NCBI RefSeq assembly: GCF_014844075.1
Contig: NZ_CP062165.1
Location: 124,001-188,000, forward strand
Direction: 5' to 3'
DNA: 64,000 nt
From: Paenibacillus sp. JNUCC-31
GTDB lineage: Bacteria > Bacillota > Bacilli > Paenibacillales > Paenibacillaceae
Shown: positions 1-7,539 of the stretch, piece after piece
Position numbering within the stretch: the first letter of the stretch is position 1
Layout of the letters: each line of letters begins with the position of its first letter
The notes under the pieces: generated by a model
The model's database searches: none
Told to the model about the DNA's origin: nothing
Seen by the model: only the letters and a program-made list of their open reading frames with translations
Translations under genes and position numbers: made by a program

Positions 1-645
1 TGAAATTTTTTGTGCCATGCACTCAATTTTAGGGATCATCAAGTTGTCATCTATCAATTTAATTTTATCAGGTTTAAACAACTGAAATTTCTTTAGATTG
101 TAATAGTCAAATAGCACCTGATACACAGTCAAATGGTTCTCCATCAGGTACTTTACATCTAAAACGTTACTTAGAATCTCATCTTGCATAATGATAAGTC
201 TACCATCAATCTTATTAAAAATACCCTCTTTTATTCCTTCATCATAAAAAGCCAATTCCTGATATTCTCGTTGCTTCATGGCTTCTTTTAGTCGCTCATA
301 GTTCTCAGGATAACTATTTTCAAGTTCCCTTAAGAAAATGTCTGTGATGAACTCTTTTAATAAGATTGTTTGTTCAAATGTTTGCTGAAATCGCTGAACA
401 AATACTTGATCAGCATCAGAATCTTCAATAATTTCGTGGATGTATTTGACAAATGTACTCACAATAAACGAAATAATATCTTCTTTGGTAGAGAAATATT
501 TATATAAAGTCGCCCTGCTTATATCCATAATCTTTGAGATTTCATCCATTTTCAAACCTTGAAACCCATTTTTTCTAACGTGTAATAACAATCTATTAGT
601 AAGCTTTTGCCTCATCTGATGTTGTTTTTCAATCTGCCGTTCCAT
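1..645 (-). CDS. TetR/AcrR-family regulator, 3' end missing at window edge
   Basis: The frame stays open from an ATG at 645 to the first base of the window, giving 215 codons without a stop, so the C-terminus lies outside. The first 55 residues carry a TetR-type helix-turn-helix (MDEISKIMDISRATLYKYF, then STKEDI). AAGGGGG lies 7 nt before the ATG, which fixes the start. The rest is a helical, acidic ligand-binding region without recognisable motifs. The gene is divergent from the aldo/keto reductase starting at 845, so it is probably a local repressor of that gene and of itself; the ligand cannot be deduced. TetR assignment is firm, the target is inference. Confidence 0.85.
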   Translation of the reverse strand, partial: MERQIEKQHQMRQKLTNRLLLHVRKNGFQGLKMDEISKIMDISRATLYKYFSTKEDIISFIVSTFVKYIHEIIEDSDADQVFVQRFQQTFEQTILLKEFITDIFLRELENSYPENYERLKEAMKQREYQELAFYDEGIKEGIFNKIDGRLIIMQDEILSNVLDVKYLMENHLTVYQVLFDYYNLKKFQLFKPDKIKLIDDNLMIPKIECMAQKIS

Positions 646-691
646 CTAACTGCCCCCTTATAAATTATATTATATCCCATAATCATCATTT

Positions 692-735
692 TAAACAAAC
701 TATACTAAATAGACATTTTATATACTTTTTGTTTA
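692..735. promoter_or_regulatory. Widely spaced inverted repeat in TetR/AKR divergent promoter region
   Basis: TAAACAAA at 692-699 is mirrored by TTTGTTTA at 728-735 (8-bp arms, 28-bp gap), inside the AT-rich intergenic region between the divergent TetR and aldo/keto reductase genes. It could be an operator for the TetR protein. The gap is longer than usual for a single TetR dimer site and the region is so AT-rich that chance is possible. Confidence 0.3.
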
Positions 736-844
736 CTTTATTCAACTCCCATGCTATTATGTTTTTTGTTCCTATGAATAACCGTGATGAAAATTCATAT
801 TGAACGAGCTAAGATCGGATACCTTTATTTAAGGAGGAACAAAA

Positions 845-1843
845 ATGCAAACCCGAAGTCTTGGTCAACAAGGTTTAAAAGTCTCTTCTATTGGTTTGGG
901 TACGATGGGGATGACAATGGCATACGGTCCTTCAAATGAAGATGAAGCAATACCAACTATTCGTCGAGCTTATGAGCTTGGAGTTAACTTTTTTGATACG
1001 GCAGAAATATATGGATATGGAAATGGTCACAATGAACAGTTGCTGGGTAAAGCTGTAAAGGATTTTCGTGACAAGGTAGTACTGGCTACCAAGTTTGGCT
1101 TTGATATGACAGCCGAGCAGATTGGAACACGTTTTAACAGCCGGCCAGAAAATATTCGTAAGGTAGCTGAGAACAGTCTTCGCTATCTGCAGACTGATTA
1201 CATTGATGTGTTCTATCAGCATATCCCAGATCCCAATGTTCCTATCGAAGAAGTAGCAGGGGTCGTCGGAGACCTTATCAAAGAAGGCAAAGTTAAATAT
1301 TTCGGTTTGAGCAACACCGGTTCAAACACAATTCGTAAAGCTCACGCGGTTACCCCGGTCTCTATGCTTCAGACTGAATACTCGATATTCGAACGCGAGA
1401 TTGAGGACAACAATATACGAAAGACATTGAATGAACTCGGTATAGGTTTAGTGCCTTACGCTCCTTTAGGCAGAGGGTTCCTGACAGGTGCTGTTAAACC
1501 AGCCCAAGAGTACGCGGAAGACGATATGCGCCGTTACGACGAGCGCTGGCAAGGCGAAAATTATATCTACAATTTACGAGCAACGGAACAACTTAATGAA
1601 CTGGCTTCTAACAAAGGTATTTCTGTAACCGAATTGGCACTCGCTTGGCTTCTCGCCCAGGGAGAAGATATCGTTCCGATCCCGGGTACACGAAGTGCTA
1701 AGCGGGTTGAGCAAAACGTTGCTGCTGCTAACGCTAAACTTACAGAAGCTGATCTTCAACGTATTAAAGAGATCCTTCCACACGGATCAGCCGGTAGCCG
1801 GTATCCAGCTGGAATGATGGAGAATTTCACAAGAGATTCATAA
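845..1843 (+). CDS. Aldo/keto reductase
   Basis: A 332-residue NADPH-dependent aldo/keto reductase of the YhdN/AKR13-like type, expected to reduce small aldehydes and ketones in the cytoplasm. The catalytic tetrad is visible: Asp51 and Tyr56 (FFDTAEIYG), Lys83 (VVLATKFGF) and His126 (VFYQHIPDP). The C-terminal cofactor segment VPIPGTRSAKRVEQN is intact. AAGGAGGAAC sits 5 nt before the ATG. The length is normal for the family and the reading frame shows no damage. It stands alone after a divergent TetR gene and is followed by a strong terminator, so it is probably a single-gene, TetR-controlled stress or detoxification enzyme. Substrate unknown. Confidence 0.93.
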   Translation: MQTRSLGQQGLKVSSIGLGTMGMTMAYGPSNEDEAIPTIRRAYELGVNFFDTAEIYGYGNGHNEQLLGKAVKDFRDKVVLATKFGFDMTAEQIGTRFNSRPENIRKVAENSLRYLQTDYIDVFYQHIPDPNVPIEEVAGVVGDLIKEGKVKYFGLSNTGSNTIRKAHAVTPVSMLQTEYSIFEREIEDNNIRKTLNELGIGLVPYAPLGRGFLTGAVKPAQEYAEDDMRRYDERWQGENYIYNLRATEQLNELASNKGISVTELALAWLLAQGEDIVPIPGTRSAKRVEQNVAAANAKLTEADLQRIKEILPHGSAGSRYPAGMMENFTRDS

Positions 1844-1871
1844 CTTTTATAGAAAATTAAAAAGATGAATA

Positions 1872-1917
1872 AAAAAAACAGCTAACTAAGGACATAGTCA
1901 TAGTTAGCTGTTTTTTT
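1872..1917 (+). terminator. Intrinsic terminator after the aldo/keto reductase
   Basis: AACAGCTAACTA (1878-1889) pairs with TAGTTAGCTGTT (1901-1912) around an 11-nt loop and is followed by a T-run. The A-run on the left makes it possibly bidirectional, serving the convergent glycosyltransferase gene too. Confidence 0.85.
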
Positions 1918-2057
1918 ATCAACACACTTAAAACTCCGTATCATCCTGTTCGAAAAATCCTATAAGCTTAAGTGTATGATCAGACTTCGCCCCTGTTTCG
2001 CACGCATAGTCAGAGTCTTAGCGATACTATATAAGAATACCTGTATGGATTAGTGGA

Positions 2058-3263
2058 TCAAACCTTAGCAAAATGATTCATAATTATATCTGCAGCCCGT
2101 TTATAGCCGCCTGCCTGCCGTAAAGATTCACCGATGAGGTAAGCCTGTTGTTTATAGAACGGATTGCTTAGTATTTCTACTATTGCTTCTCTCAAATCAG
2201 TTGTGCTGAGGGAATTCTTGTCCAATGTGATACCCGCTCCCAACTCCTGTACCCGACTGGCGACAAGTGGCTGATCCGACGTTAATGGAATCATCACCAT
2301 CGGAACGTTGTAATATAACGCCTCACTCGTGCTGTTCATTCCAGCATGTGTAATAAAAACATTGGTATGCTGCAGCATGTCCAACTGTGCAATATATGGC
2401 TTGACGATAAAATTATGAGGAATTTGATCAGCCAGCGGCTCCATATCCGTGTACCTTCCTGAAGATAGAACAACATTCACGGGTAGGTCCCCTAATGCTT
2501 CAAAGCAAAGCTGATAGAAATCCAAATTTTTATTTAAAATCGTCCCCATAGCAATGTACACGGTTTGCGGGTACCTTTCATGAAGCAACTCAAATGAGAA
2601 GGTCGGAGCATCTTGACGTGTTATGATCGAAGGACCAGTGAAAATAAAACGATCATCCAGCTTTTCTGCCTGCGGCTGAAAATAACGGCTGGTGTACACG
2701 AGCTTTAACTGACCTGCATGTGCCGGAATCTCTTCTATGGCTGGAATACTCACTTGAAACTCTTCGGCTAACTCAGTTGTGATCTTCATCGTAGCCTCAT
2801 AAAGCTCCTTCGTCTCCGTCTCACTCAGGCCTGAGTGAGACCCGAGAGGCTCCACAAAAGCAAAGGAGGCAATTGAGCACACCGCAGGAATTCTTAGTTT
2901 TTCTGCAAGAATAGTCCCTCCCCATCCCATCAGTGAATCAAAGATTATATAATCGAACTTTTGATCCTCTATCACTTGCAGCACATTGGGGATGATCCTC
3001 CGGATAATACCGCTTACCATCATATAAATGAACTGATAAGAATGCTTGTATTCCTGGGGTTTCAACACCGGATCATGAGAGAAGGCATCTTGTGGAAATG
3101 GATAGGTAATGATCTGGGCACCGGTTTGTTCAATTCGGGAACGATACTCCTCCGTGCACACATAGATGACTTCCTCACCATTGTTTGTCAACTGAGTAAC
3201 TAATCCTAACGATGGATTCACATGTCCTTCAGCCGGAGTAATGACTACTAATACACGTGCCAT
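2058..3263 (-). CDS. MGT-family UDP-glycosyltransferase (YjiC/YojK-like, macrolide glycosyltransferase type)
   Basis: A GT1-fold enzyme of about 400 residues that transfers sugar from a UDP-sugar to small lipophilic acceptors; relatives glycosylate macrolides, flavonoids or xenobiotics. The N-terminal acceptor domain begins MARVLVVITPAEGHVNPSLG, with the family's GH-NP motif. The C-terminal donor domain contains HAGMNSTSEALYYNVPMV followed by SDQPLVASRVQELGAG, a recognisable donor-binding signature. Start chosen at the internal ATG 3263 because GGGAGGTG lies 6 nt upstream of it; the longer frame from 3284 has no such site. It lies 70 nt downstream of an MFS pump in the same orientation, which suggests a modify-and-export resistance or secretion pair. 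The acceptor cannot be told from sequence. Confidence 0.88.
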   Translation of the reverse strand: MARVLVVITPAEGHVNPSLGLVTQLTNNGEEVIYVCTEEYRSRIEQTGAQIITYPFPQDAFSHDPVLKPQEYKHSYQFIYMMVSGIIRRIIPNVLQVIEDQKFDYIIFDSLMGWGGTILAEKLRIPAVCSIASFAFVEPLGSHSGLSETETKELYEATMKITTELAEEFQVSIPAIEEIPAHAGQLKLVYTSRYFQPQAEKLDDRFIFTGPSIITRQDAPTFSFELLHERYPQTVYIAMGTILNKNLDFYQLCFEALGDLPVNVVLSSGRYTDMEPLADQIPHNFIVKPYIAQLDMLQHTNVFITHAGMNSTSEALYYNVPMVMIPLTSDQPLVASRVQELGAGITLDKNSLSTTDLREAIVEILSNPFYKQQAYLIGESLRQAGGYKRAADIIMNHFAKV

Positions 3264-3333
3264 CTTATCCACCTCCCAATGCAATTAGTCCCCCCGTTCT
3301 TCATGATGTATTTAACGACGCGGTCGTCATCCG

Positions 3334-4698
3334 TTACATGGAGATGTTATCCTTCACTTGGCTGATTGGATGATGTTCTTGATGAACGAGTTTGGTAATT
3401 CGTAGTGATGCTAAGAAACTTAACAAGACCCATAGTAATTGTAGTGTTAACACGATCAAAACACCTGTCGATATGCCCCACTGTAAAGTTTCGGACAAGG
3501 CAATCAGAGCGCCACCAACTCCAATGCTTACTCCCATATAGAAGGAATCCACAAATTGCAGATTCGCGGACATTTCTCCCTCTTTCCTGGGCAAGGCATG
3601 TTGTAAAGCAATGGCTGCCGTTGTAGGGTTGGCCAATCCAACACCGAACCCTGTAATCATTTGTGAGAGAAGGATGAGTATAATCCCGCCGTCCGTCAAA
3701 ATAAGAGCCAGGATCACAAGTACAGTTCCAACGATCATAATCCCAATGCCCGTCATGACCCTACCCTTTCGGGCACGACCTTGATCTCGTGCATCAAGCT
3801 TGGCTTGCAACCACGCTGCGGCGGACCAGCTAAGAGAACCTGCTGCTACAAGGAGGCCGGCAAGGTCAGCTGATAACCCCTTCACTTCGGTTAGTACCAA
3901 GATCACAAAACTTTCCGTTGTAAAATAACAAGCAACATATAGCCCTCTCGAAACCAAAGTAGCAGGCAATCCTTTTTTTACCGAAAAAGTGCCCACAGGC
4001 AGCAATTTACGCATTGGTGGGATCATGACGACTAATCCACCCAAAGTGAGTAATATACCTTTCCAATCGGTTATCATACCAAGTCCTGTGAGTAACAGTC
4101 CCGTTCCAACGGCAAGCAAAATCGCATACATAATCTTTGAGTCGGTTGCTCGCGCTGGACCTGTCAGATCTTGCTGAAGCTGCAAATTACGAAAAGAACG
4201 GAATGTGAGACTCAACGCTATTCCAATCAAGGGTAAAACGATCCAGAAAACATATCGCCACGAGATGTAGGAAGCAATAAGGCCTGCTGCATAAGGTCCG
4301 ATTAAGGTAGGCAGGACAAATGCCATAGAGAATGCGGCCAGGATTTGAGTACGAAGTGTATCTGGATAATGTAACGTCACACAGGTATAAACACATGTGA
4401 TCAGGGCCCCCGCTCCAAAACCTTGAAGGGCTCTTCCGGCAATAAGCATGTGCATATCGAAAGAGATAGCGGAGACCACAGTTCCTAACACAAAAACACT
4501 AAAAGATATCAGCATGGATGTAAAAACGCCGCGCTTGTCAATCTGCTGACCCATAACCAAGGTTCCAATAAGCTGAGATAACAAAAATGCGCTGAAGATC
4601 CAACCGTATAAATGAATGCCCTCTAAACTTTGTGCCATTTTCGCGGCAATCGTCGTGATAGCCAGTCCTTCGAAAGCTACGGTTGACAGAACCAGCAT
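3334..4698 (-). CDS. MFS drug-efflux transporter with apparently lost start codon
   Basis: Multi-spanning MFS permease of the multidrug proton-antiporter kind; at least 12 hydrophobic segments, with motif A-like GQQIDKRG after helix 2 and GRALQGFGAGALI in helix 4. The first ATG, at 4698, lies inside what should be helix 1. The frame continues upstream to 4761 with residues NNNQIGIFDAQYRAPTIGI, which align with the start of the decayed paralogue at 5980-6387 (SNHQSIFSPRYFALSIGI). A good GGAGGTG and a promoter lie further upstream, but the codon at the expected start (4759-4761) is AAG, so a one-base ATG change may have removed the true start. It may be made as a shortened protein from 4698, or not at all. 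Likely co-transcribed with the glycosyltransferase. Confidence 0.8.
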   Translation of the reverse strand: MLVLSTVAFEGLAITTIAAKMAQSLEGIHLYGWIFSAFLLSQLIGTLVMGQQIDKRGVFTSMLISFSVFVLGTVVSAISFDMHMLIAGRALQGFGAGALITCVYTCVTLHYPDTLRTQILAAFSMAFVLPTLIGPYAAGLIASYISWRYVFWIVLPLIGIALSLTFRSFRNLQLQQDLTGPARATDSKIMYAILLAVGTGLLLTGLGMITDWKGILLTLGGLVVMIPPMRKLLPVGTFSVKKGLPATLVSRGLYVACYFTTESFVILVLTEVKGLSADLAGLLVAAGSLSWSAAAWLQAKLDARDQGRARKGRVMTGIGIMIVGTVLVILALILTDGGIILILLSQMITGFGVGLANPTTAAIALQHALPRKEGEMSANLQFVDSFYMGVSIGVGGALIALSETLQWGISTGVLIVLTLQLLWVLLSFLASLRITKLVHQEHHPISQVKDNISM

Positions 4699-4816
4699 AA
4701 TACCAATTGTAGGCGCCCTGTACTGAGCATCAAAAATCCCAATCTGATTGTTGTTTGTCTTCTACACCTCCGTAATTTTATGGTTATTATGGTAAATTAA
4801 ACCTTTTAACTCCCTG

Positions 4817-4845
4817 AATATACCTTAAGTGTTCCGCTTTGTAAA
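4817..4845 (-). promoter_or_regulatory. SigA-type promoter for the MFS/glycosyltransferase pair
   Basis: On the minus strand TTTACA (4840-4845) is followed after 17 nt by TATATT (4817-4822). The site lies about 45 nt before the GGAGGTG ribosome binding site of the MFS gene. Confidence 0.55.
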
Positions 4846-4894
4846 GTTAAATGTTTAAAAAGTAAGATCATGGTCTAGAATAGGATTCCCATGT

Positions 4895-5182
4895 TCAATA
4901 GGAGATTTTGCTTGAAAAAATGCCATTTTCATTACAGTCAATTTGGAGAAGTTCATCCTGTAGGATCCAGGCATCTGTTTTTTCAACAAAGAAATGAAAT
5001 CCTCCAATGGATTGAACCAATGCGGGATCGACCGGTGTAGCACTCGCATTTATGCCAATTGTAAAAGCATCGGAGCCTCCTCCAACATATTTTGCATAAA
5101 TCCTTACATATTGGTCCTCTTCCAATTCCCATTCATTCTTAAATGAATCGATTGCTTTATCAGATACTACAAATGAGATCAT
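4895..5182 (-). CDS. HesB/YneR-like small protein
   Basis: A 95-residue protein of the HesB-like fold related to Bacillus YneR: MISFVVSDKAIDSFKNEWEL, then GDxVRIYxKYVGG-like QYVRIYAKYVGGGSDAFTIGI and a central FFVEKTDAWIL segment. Members share the fold of A-type iron-sulfur carriers but usually lack the full set of cluster cysteines, and that is the case here: only one Cys (QIDCNENG) is seen, so it is unlikely to hold a cluster alone. A GGAAGGAGTG-type site precedes the ATG at 5182. It directly follows a true IscA-like gene, so the two are probably one transcript. Function beyond the fold is unknown. Confidence 0.75.
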   Translation of the reverse strand: MISFVVSDKAIDSFKNEWELEEDQYVRIYAKYVGGGSDAFTIGINASATPVDPALVQSIGGFHFFVEKTDAWILQDELLQIDCNENGIFSSKISY

Positions 5183-5205
5183 TGCTCTACACTCCTTCCT
5201 TTAGT

Positions 5206-5565
5206 TTAATCACATTTTTTCACTTCGCCACGATAATTGGCCATTCTGAAACTGGCCCCGCATCCACATGAAACTTTTGCATTTGGATTATTCATGGTGA
5301 ATCCGCCTAGCATTCCGCTCTCTTCATAGTCAATCTCAAGACCATCAATATATGGAATACTTTTCGCGTGAACCAATATCCGGAATTGCGTTTTATTTAA
5401 CACAATGTCTTCTTCTGCCTGCTGCTCATCCACGATAAGGGTATAAGATAAACCACTGCATCCCCCTTCATCAACGCCTACTCTAAGGAAGGCATTTTGG
5501 ATATCCGCACTTGATAAAATTTCGACGATTTTGTCCGATGCTGTATCACTGACCTCAATGATCAT
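5206..5565 (-). CDS. IscA/SufA-type iron-sulfur cluster assembly protein
   Basis: A 119-residue A-type carrier that would receive Fe-S clusters and pass them to apoproteins. The three invariant cysteines are present: Cys36 in EGGCSGLSY and Cys100/Cys102 in VSCGCGASF, with the NPNAKVSCGCG tail typical of the family. Start placed at ATG 5565 because GGGAGG lies 6 nt upstream; the frame from 5589 would run back into the HxlR gene. It begins 2 nt after the HxlR stop, so translation is probably coupled. The chromosome should also have general suf genes elsewhere, so this copy is likely a specialised one, perhaps induced under Fe-S damage by the nearby regulators (inference). Confidence 0.9.
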   Translation of the reverse strand: MIIEVSDTASDKIVEILSSADIQNAFLRVGVDEGGCSGLSYTLIVDEQQAEEDIVLNKTQFRILVHAKSIPYIDGLEIDYEESGMLGGFTMNNPNAKVSCGCGASFRMANYRGEVKKCD

Positions 5566-5566
5566 T

Positions 5567-5890
5567 TTAATCCTCCCTGGTGGTATCATTTTGAAATTTG
5601 GTATCCCAGTCCATTAAGCAGGGTATGAATGTAGCAAGAGCAGCTCCTTTTGGCGTAAGTTCATAAATGATTTGTGCAGGACGTGTCAGAATTGTTCTTT
5701 TGACCAAATTATCATGTTGGAGATCCTTTAAACGTCTAGAGAGGATCATTTCCGAAAGGGAAGGAATGCTTTCGGAAATTTCGCCGAATTTCTTCGGACC
5801 TTGAGAAAGAATGCATAATATATGGATCGTCCATTTCGTCCCGATGATGCGATAAGCTGTAAAAAGTCTCTCGGTATCTTCAGTGAACAA
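5567..5890 (-). CDS. HxlR-family transcriptional regulator
   Basis: About 107 residues forming an HxlR winged helix: AYRIIGTKWTIHILCILSQGPKKFGEI, the recognition region LSEMILSRRLKDLQHDNLV and the wing TILTRPAQIIYELTPKGAAL. HxlR proteins are small dimeric regulators that often sense reactive electrophiles or oxidants, commonly through cysteines; here Cys residues occur in ILCIL and FIPCLMD. Start chosen as TTG at 5890 because AAGGAGGG lies about 11 nt upstream; the GTG at 5902 directly abuts that site. It is the first intact gene of an HxlR - IscA - HesB-like set, which suggests it controls its own operon. Confidence 0.83.
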   Translation of the reverse strand: MFTEDTERLFTAYRIIGTKWTIHILCILSQGPKKFGEISESIPSLSEMILSRRLKDLQHDNLVKRTILTRPAQIIYELTPKGAALATFIPCLMDWDTKFQNDTTRED

Positions 5891-5979
5891 TGATCTGTAC
5901 ACCCTCCTTCGTATTCATCAGCATTCTTTAAAATGTATTTTTAACCACTACACATCCTTAATGACGTGTAACGGTTTTT

Positions 5980-6387
5980 TCATATTAGAGGCGTTGTGGT
6001 GAGATCCGGGTGCTCGCAATTATACTCATGACGATCAACAAGAGATGGAAACCCATGGCAACAATTAAGCCGGCCTGTGACGGTGTAATTCCTTTCACGT
6101 CGATTAGCCAAAACCAAGAAATTCTGTGTGCTGGTATAGGCAGCGAATAACAACCCACGTTTAGACCAACCAAGAAAACCCCTGTACCCATCGTTAAAAG
6201 TAACGCCATCCAAGTGGATAATGAATATCCACCCAAACAGGCTAAGGCCGTTCAAGTCTCCAGCAATGGAAGGAGCAATGGTGGTGACGGATAGTCCCTC
6301 GAATCCAACGGCCGTCACTGACAAAATAATCCCTATGGACAGAGCAAAATAACGCGGGCTGAAAATACTTTGATGATTAGACGACAT
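5980..6387 (-). pseudogene. Decayed MFS transporter, paralogue of the pump at 3334-4698
   Basis: The reading frame starts like the neighbouring pump (SIGIILSVTAVGFEGLSVTT, then LNGLSLFGWIF) but breaks off after the start of helix 2. What follows matches later parts of the same protein in changing frames: a helix-6-like ALLLTMGTGVFLVGL, a helix-8-like RGLLFAAYTSTQNFLVL in one frame, then DVKGITPSQAGLIVA and the end of that helix in another. So there are internal deletions and at least two frameshifts, with only about 135 codons left of some 460. It lies in the same orientation as the intact copy, with the Fe-S genes between, which suggests an old duplication. Confidence 0.8.
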
Positions 6388-6444
6388 GAAATGTGATATC
6401 CAAGAAAAGTTGGTATGTATACATCGTATCCGGATACTTAGTAA

Positions 6445-6463
6445 ACATTTTTGTTTATAATGT
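6445..6463. promoter_or_regulatory. Operator copy 1, ACATTTT-N5-ATAATGT
   Basis: A near-perfect inverted repeat, one mismatch from the copy at 6494-6512. The two centres are 49 bp apart. This copy lies next to the minus-strand promoter of the decayed MFS gene, where TTTACT and TATACA elements are spaced by 18 nt. Confidence 0.6.
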
Positions 6464-6481
6464 CTAAGCTACAGTTCGGCT

Positions 6482-6510
6482 TTGACTTTGTCAACATTTT
6501 TGTTTAAAAT
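6482..6510 (+). promoter_or_regulatory. SigA-type promoter of the SufR-like gene
   Basis: TTGACT (6482-6487), a 17-nt spacer and TAAAAT (6505-6510), about 45 bp before the start codon and overlapped by the operator-like palindrome. Confidence 0.65.
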
Positions 6511-6512
6511 GT
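6494..6512. promoter_or_regulatory. Operator copy 2, ACATTTT-N5-AAAATGT
   Basis: A perfect 7-bp-arm palindrome that covers the spacer and -10 element of the promoter of the SufR-like gene. Its position suggests autorepression by the gene it precedes. Confidence 0.65.
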
Positions 6513-6554
6513 AGGGAGTGATGTAGATTCAGTTGCTTCAAAAGGAGGTACACC

Positions 6555-7214
6555 ATGAGCGGAAATCAAACCAAAAAGGATGTCTCAACCAGTACCCGGA
6601 GAGCGATTATTGATCTGTTAAAGGAGCGCGGGGGAATGGATGTTGTGGCACTCTCCTCTCAGTTTTCGTTATCTGGAATGGCTATTCGCCAACATTTGAA
6701 TGCGCTAAAAGAAGAAGGATTGGTTACCAATGTGGAAGAGGCCCGCCCCATGGGGCGACCCACTAAGCTATGGATATTAACTCCCGCGGCTAATCGTTTT
6801 TTCCCGAGTGGATATTCGGAATTATCCGTCAGCCTCATCAATTCGATGAAAGAAGCCTTTGGTAATGAAGGGCTGGACAAGCTGCTGGATGTTCGAAATA
6901 AAAATATGCAAAAACAATATCTTGAGTATCTAGGCGATGCATCAGATGTTAGAGAGAAATTGGAGAAATTGGCCGAAATTCGTACAAATGAAGGATATAT
7001 GGCCGAGGTTAGGGAGCAGGATGATGGCAGTCTCCTATTCATTGAGAAGCATTGTCCGATCTGTGAAGCAGCTGCGGTATGTACGGGGCTATGCAAGAAT
7101 GAGTTACATTTATTTAGAACGGTTCTGGGCAATAATGTTCATATTGAACGGGGAGAGTACATTTTAGCAGGAGGAAGAAACTGCGTATACACCGTTAGGC
7201 AAAATAAGCCATGA
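6555..7214 (+). CDS. SufR-like winged-helix repressor with cysteine cluster
   Basis: A 219-residue regulator. Residues 10-75 form an ArsR/DeoR-like winged helix (VALSSQFSLSGMAIRQHLNA, then the wing RPMGRPTKLW). The C-terminal third carries five cysteines: 167 and 170 (KHCPIC), 176, 180 (TGLCKNELHLF) and 210 (GRNCVYTV). The order Cys-Pro-Ile, Cys-x-x-Glu-Leu and Cys-x-Tyr matches SufR, the [4Fe-4S]-sensing repressor of suf genes. AAAGGAGG lies 7 nt before the ATG. It is divergent from the decayed MFS, HxlR, IscA and HesB-like genes, so a role as Fe-S status sensor for that group is likely but inferred; related cysteine-bearing regulators of other function exist. Confidence 0.82.
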   Translation: MSGNQTKKDVSTSTRRAIIDLLKERGGMDVVALSSQFSLSGMAIRQHLNALKEEGLVTNVEEARPMGRPTKLWILTPAANRFFPSGYSELSVSLINSMKEAFGNEGLDKLLDVRNKNMQKQYLEYLGDASDVREKLEKLAEIRTNEGYMAEVREQDDGSLLFIEKHCPICEAAAVCTGLCKNELHLFRTVLGNNVHIERGEYILAGGRNCVYTVRQNKP

Positions 7215-7215
7215 C

Positions 7216-7250
7216 AAAAGGAGCAACCTCATTGGAGATTGCTCTTTTTG
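7216..7250 (+). terminator. Intrinsic terminator of the SufR-like gene
   Basis: GAGCAACCTC (7221-7230) and GAGATTGCTC (7235-7244) form a 10-bp stem with one mismatch, followed by TTTTTG, directly after the stop codon. Confidence 0.85.
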
Positions 7251-7383
7251 TTTATTTCACAACTATGCTTCATGTAGTCTCATCGAAAAGCCTGAACTGA
7301 TGCAACCAAGAATGAAACCCTCCCTCCATGCACTGCGAACACCTATGGTGGTACAGGTTGATTATAATTAAACTCTAATGCTC

Positions 7384-7460
7384 GTTAGTTGAAAAAAACA
7401 GCCGATCACATGGTCAGCTGCTTTCTTGATTGTATAGAGTTACCGTTCCTATTATTTGAA
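7384..7460. repeat. Dispersed hairpin repeat, family B copy 1
   Basis: GTTAGTTGAA (7384) precedes an imperfect hairpin built from CAGCCGATCA and GGTCAGCTGCT, then CTTGATTG and a degenerate CCGTTCC motif. It shares its order and spacing with copies at 22041, 29384, 32629 and 56041. It lies 80 nt past the stop of the beta-propeller gene and is the only structure in the 7251-7539 gap; it may serve as that gene's terminator. Confidence 0.7.
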
Positions 7461-7539
7461 TCAATTTTCTTTTGCGCTTTACGAACATTTAAACCCGGTC
7501 GAGATCCAGATGTAGATGGGCTCTTCATTCAAATAAAGA

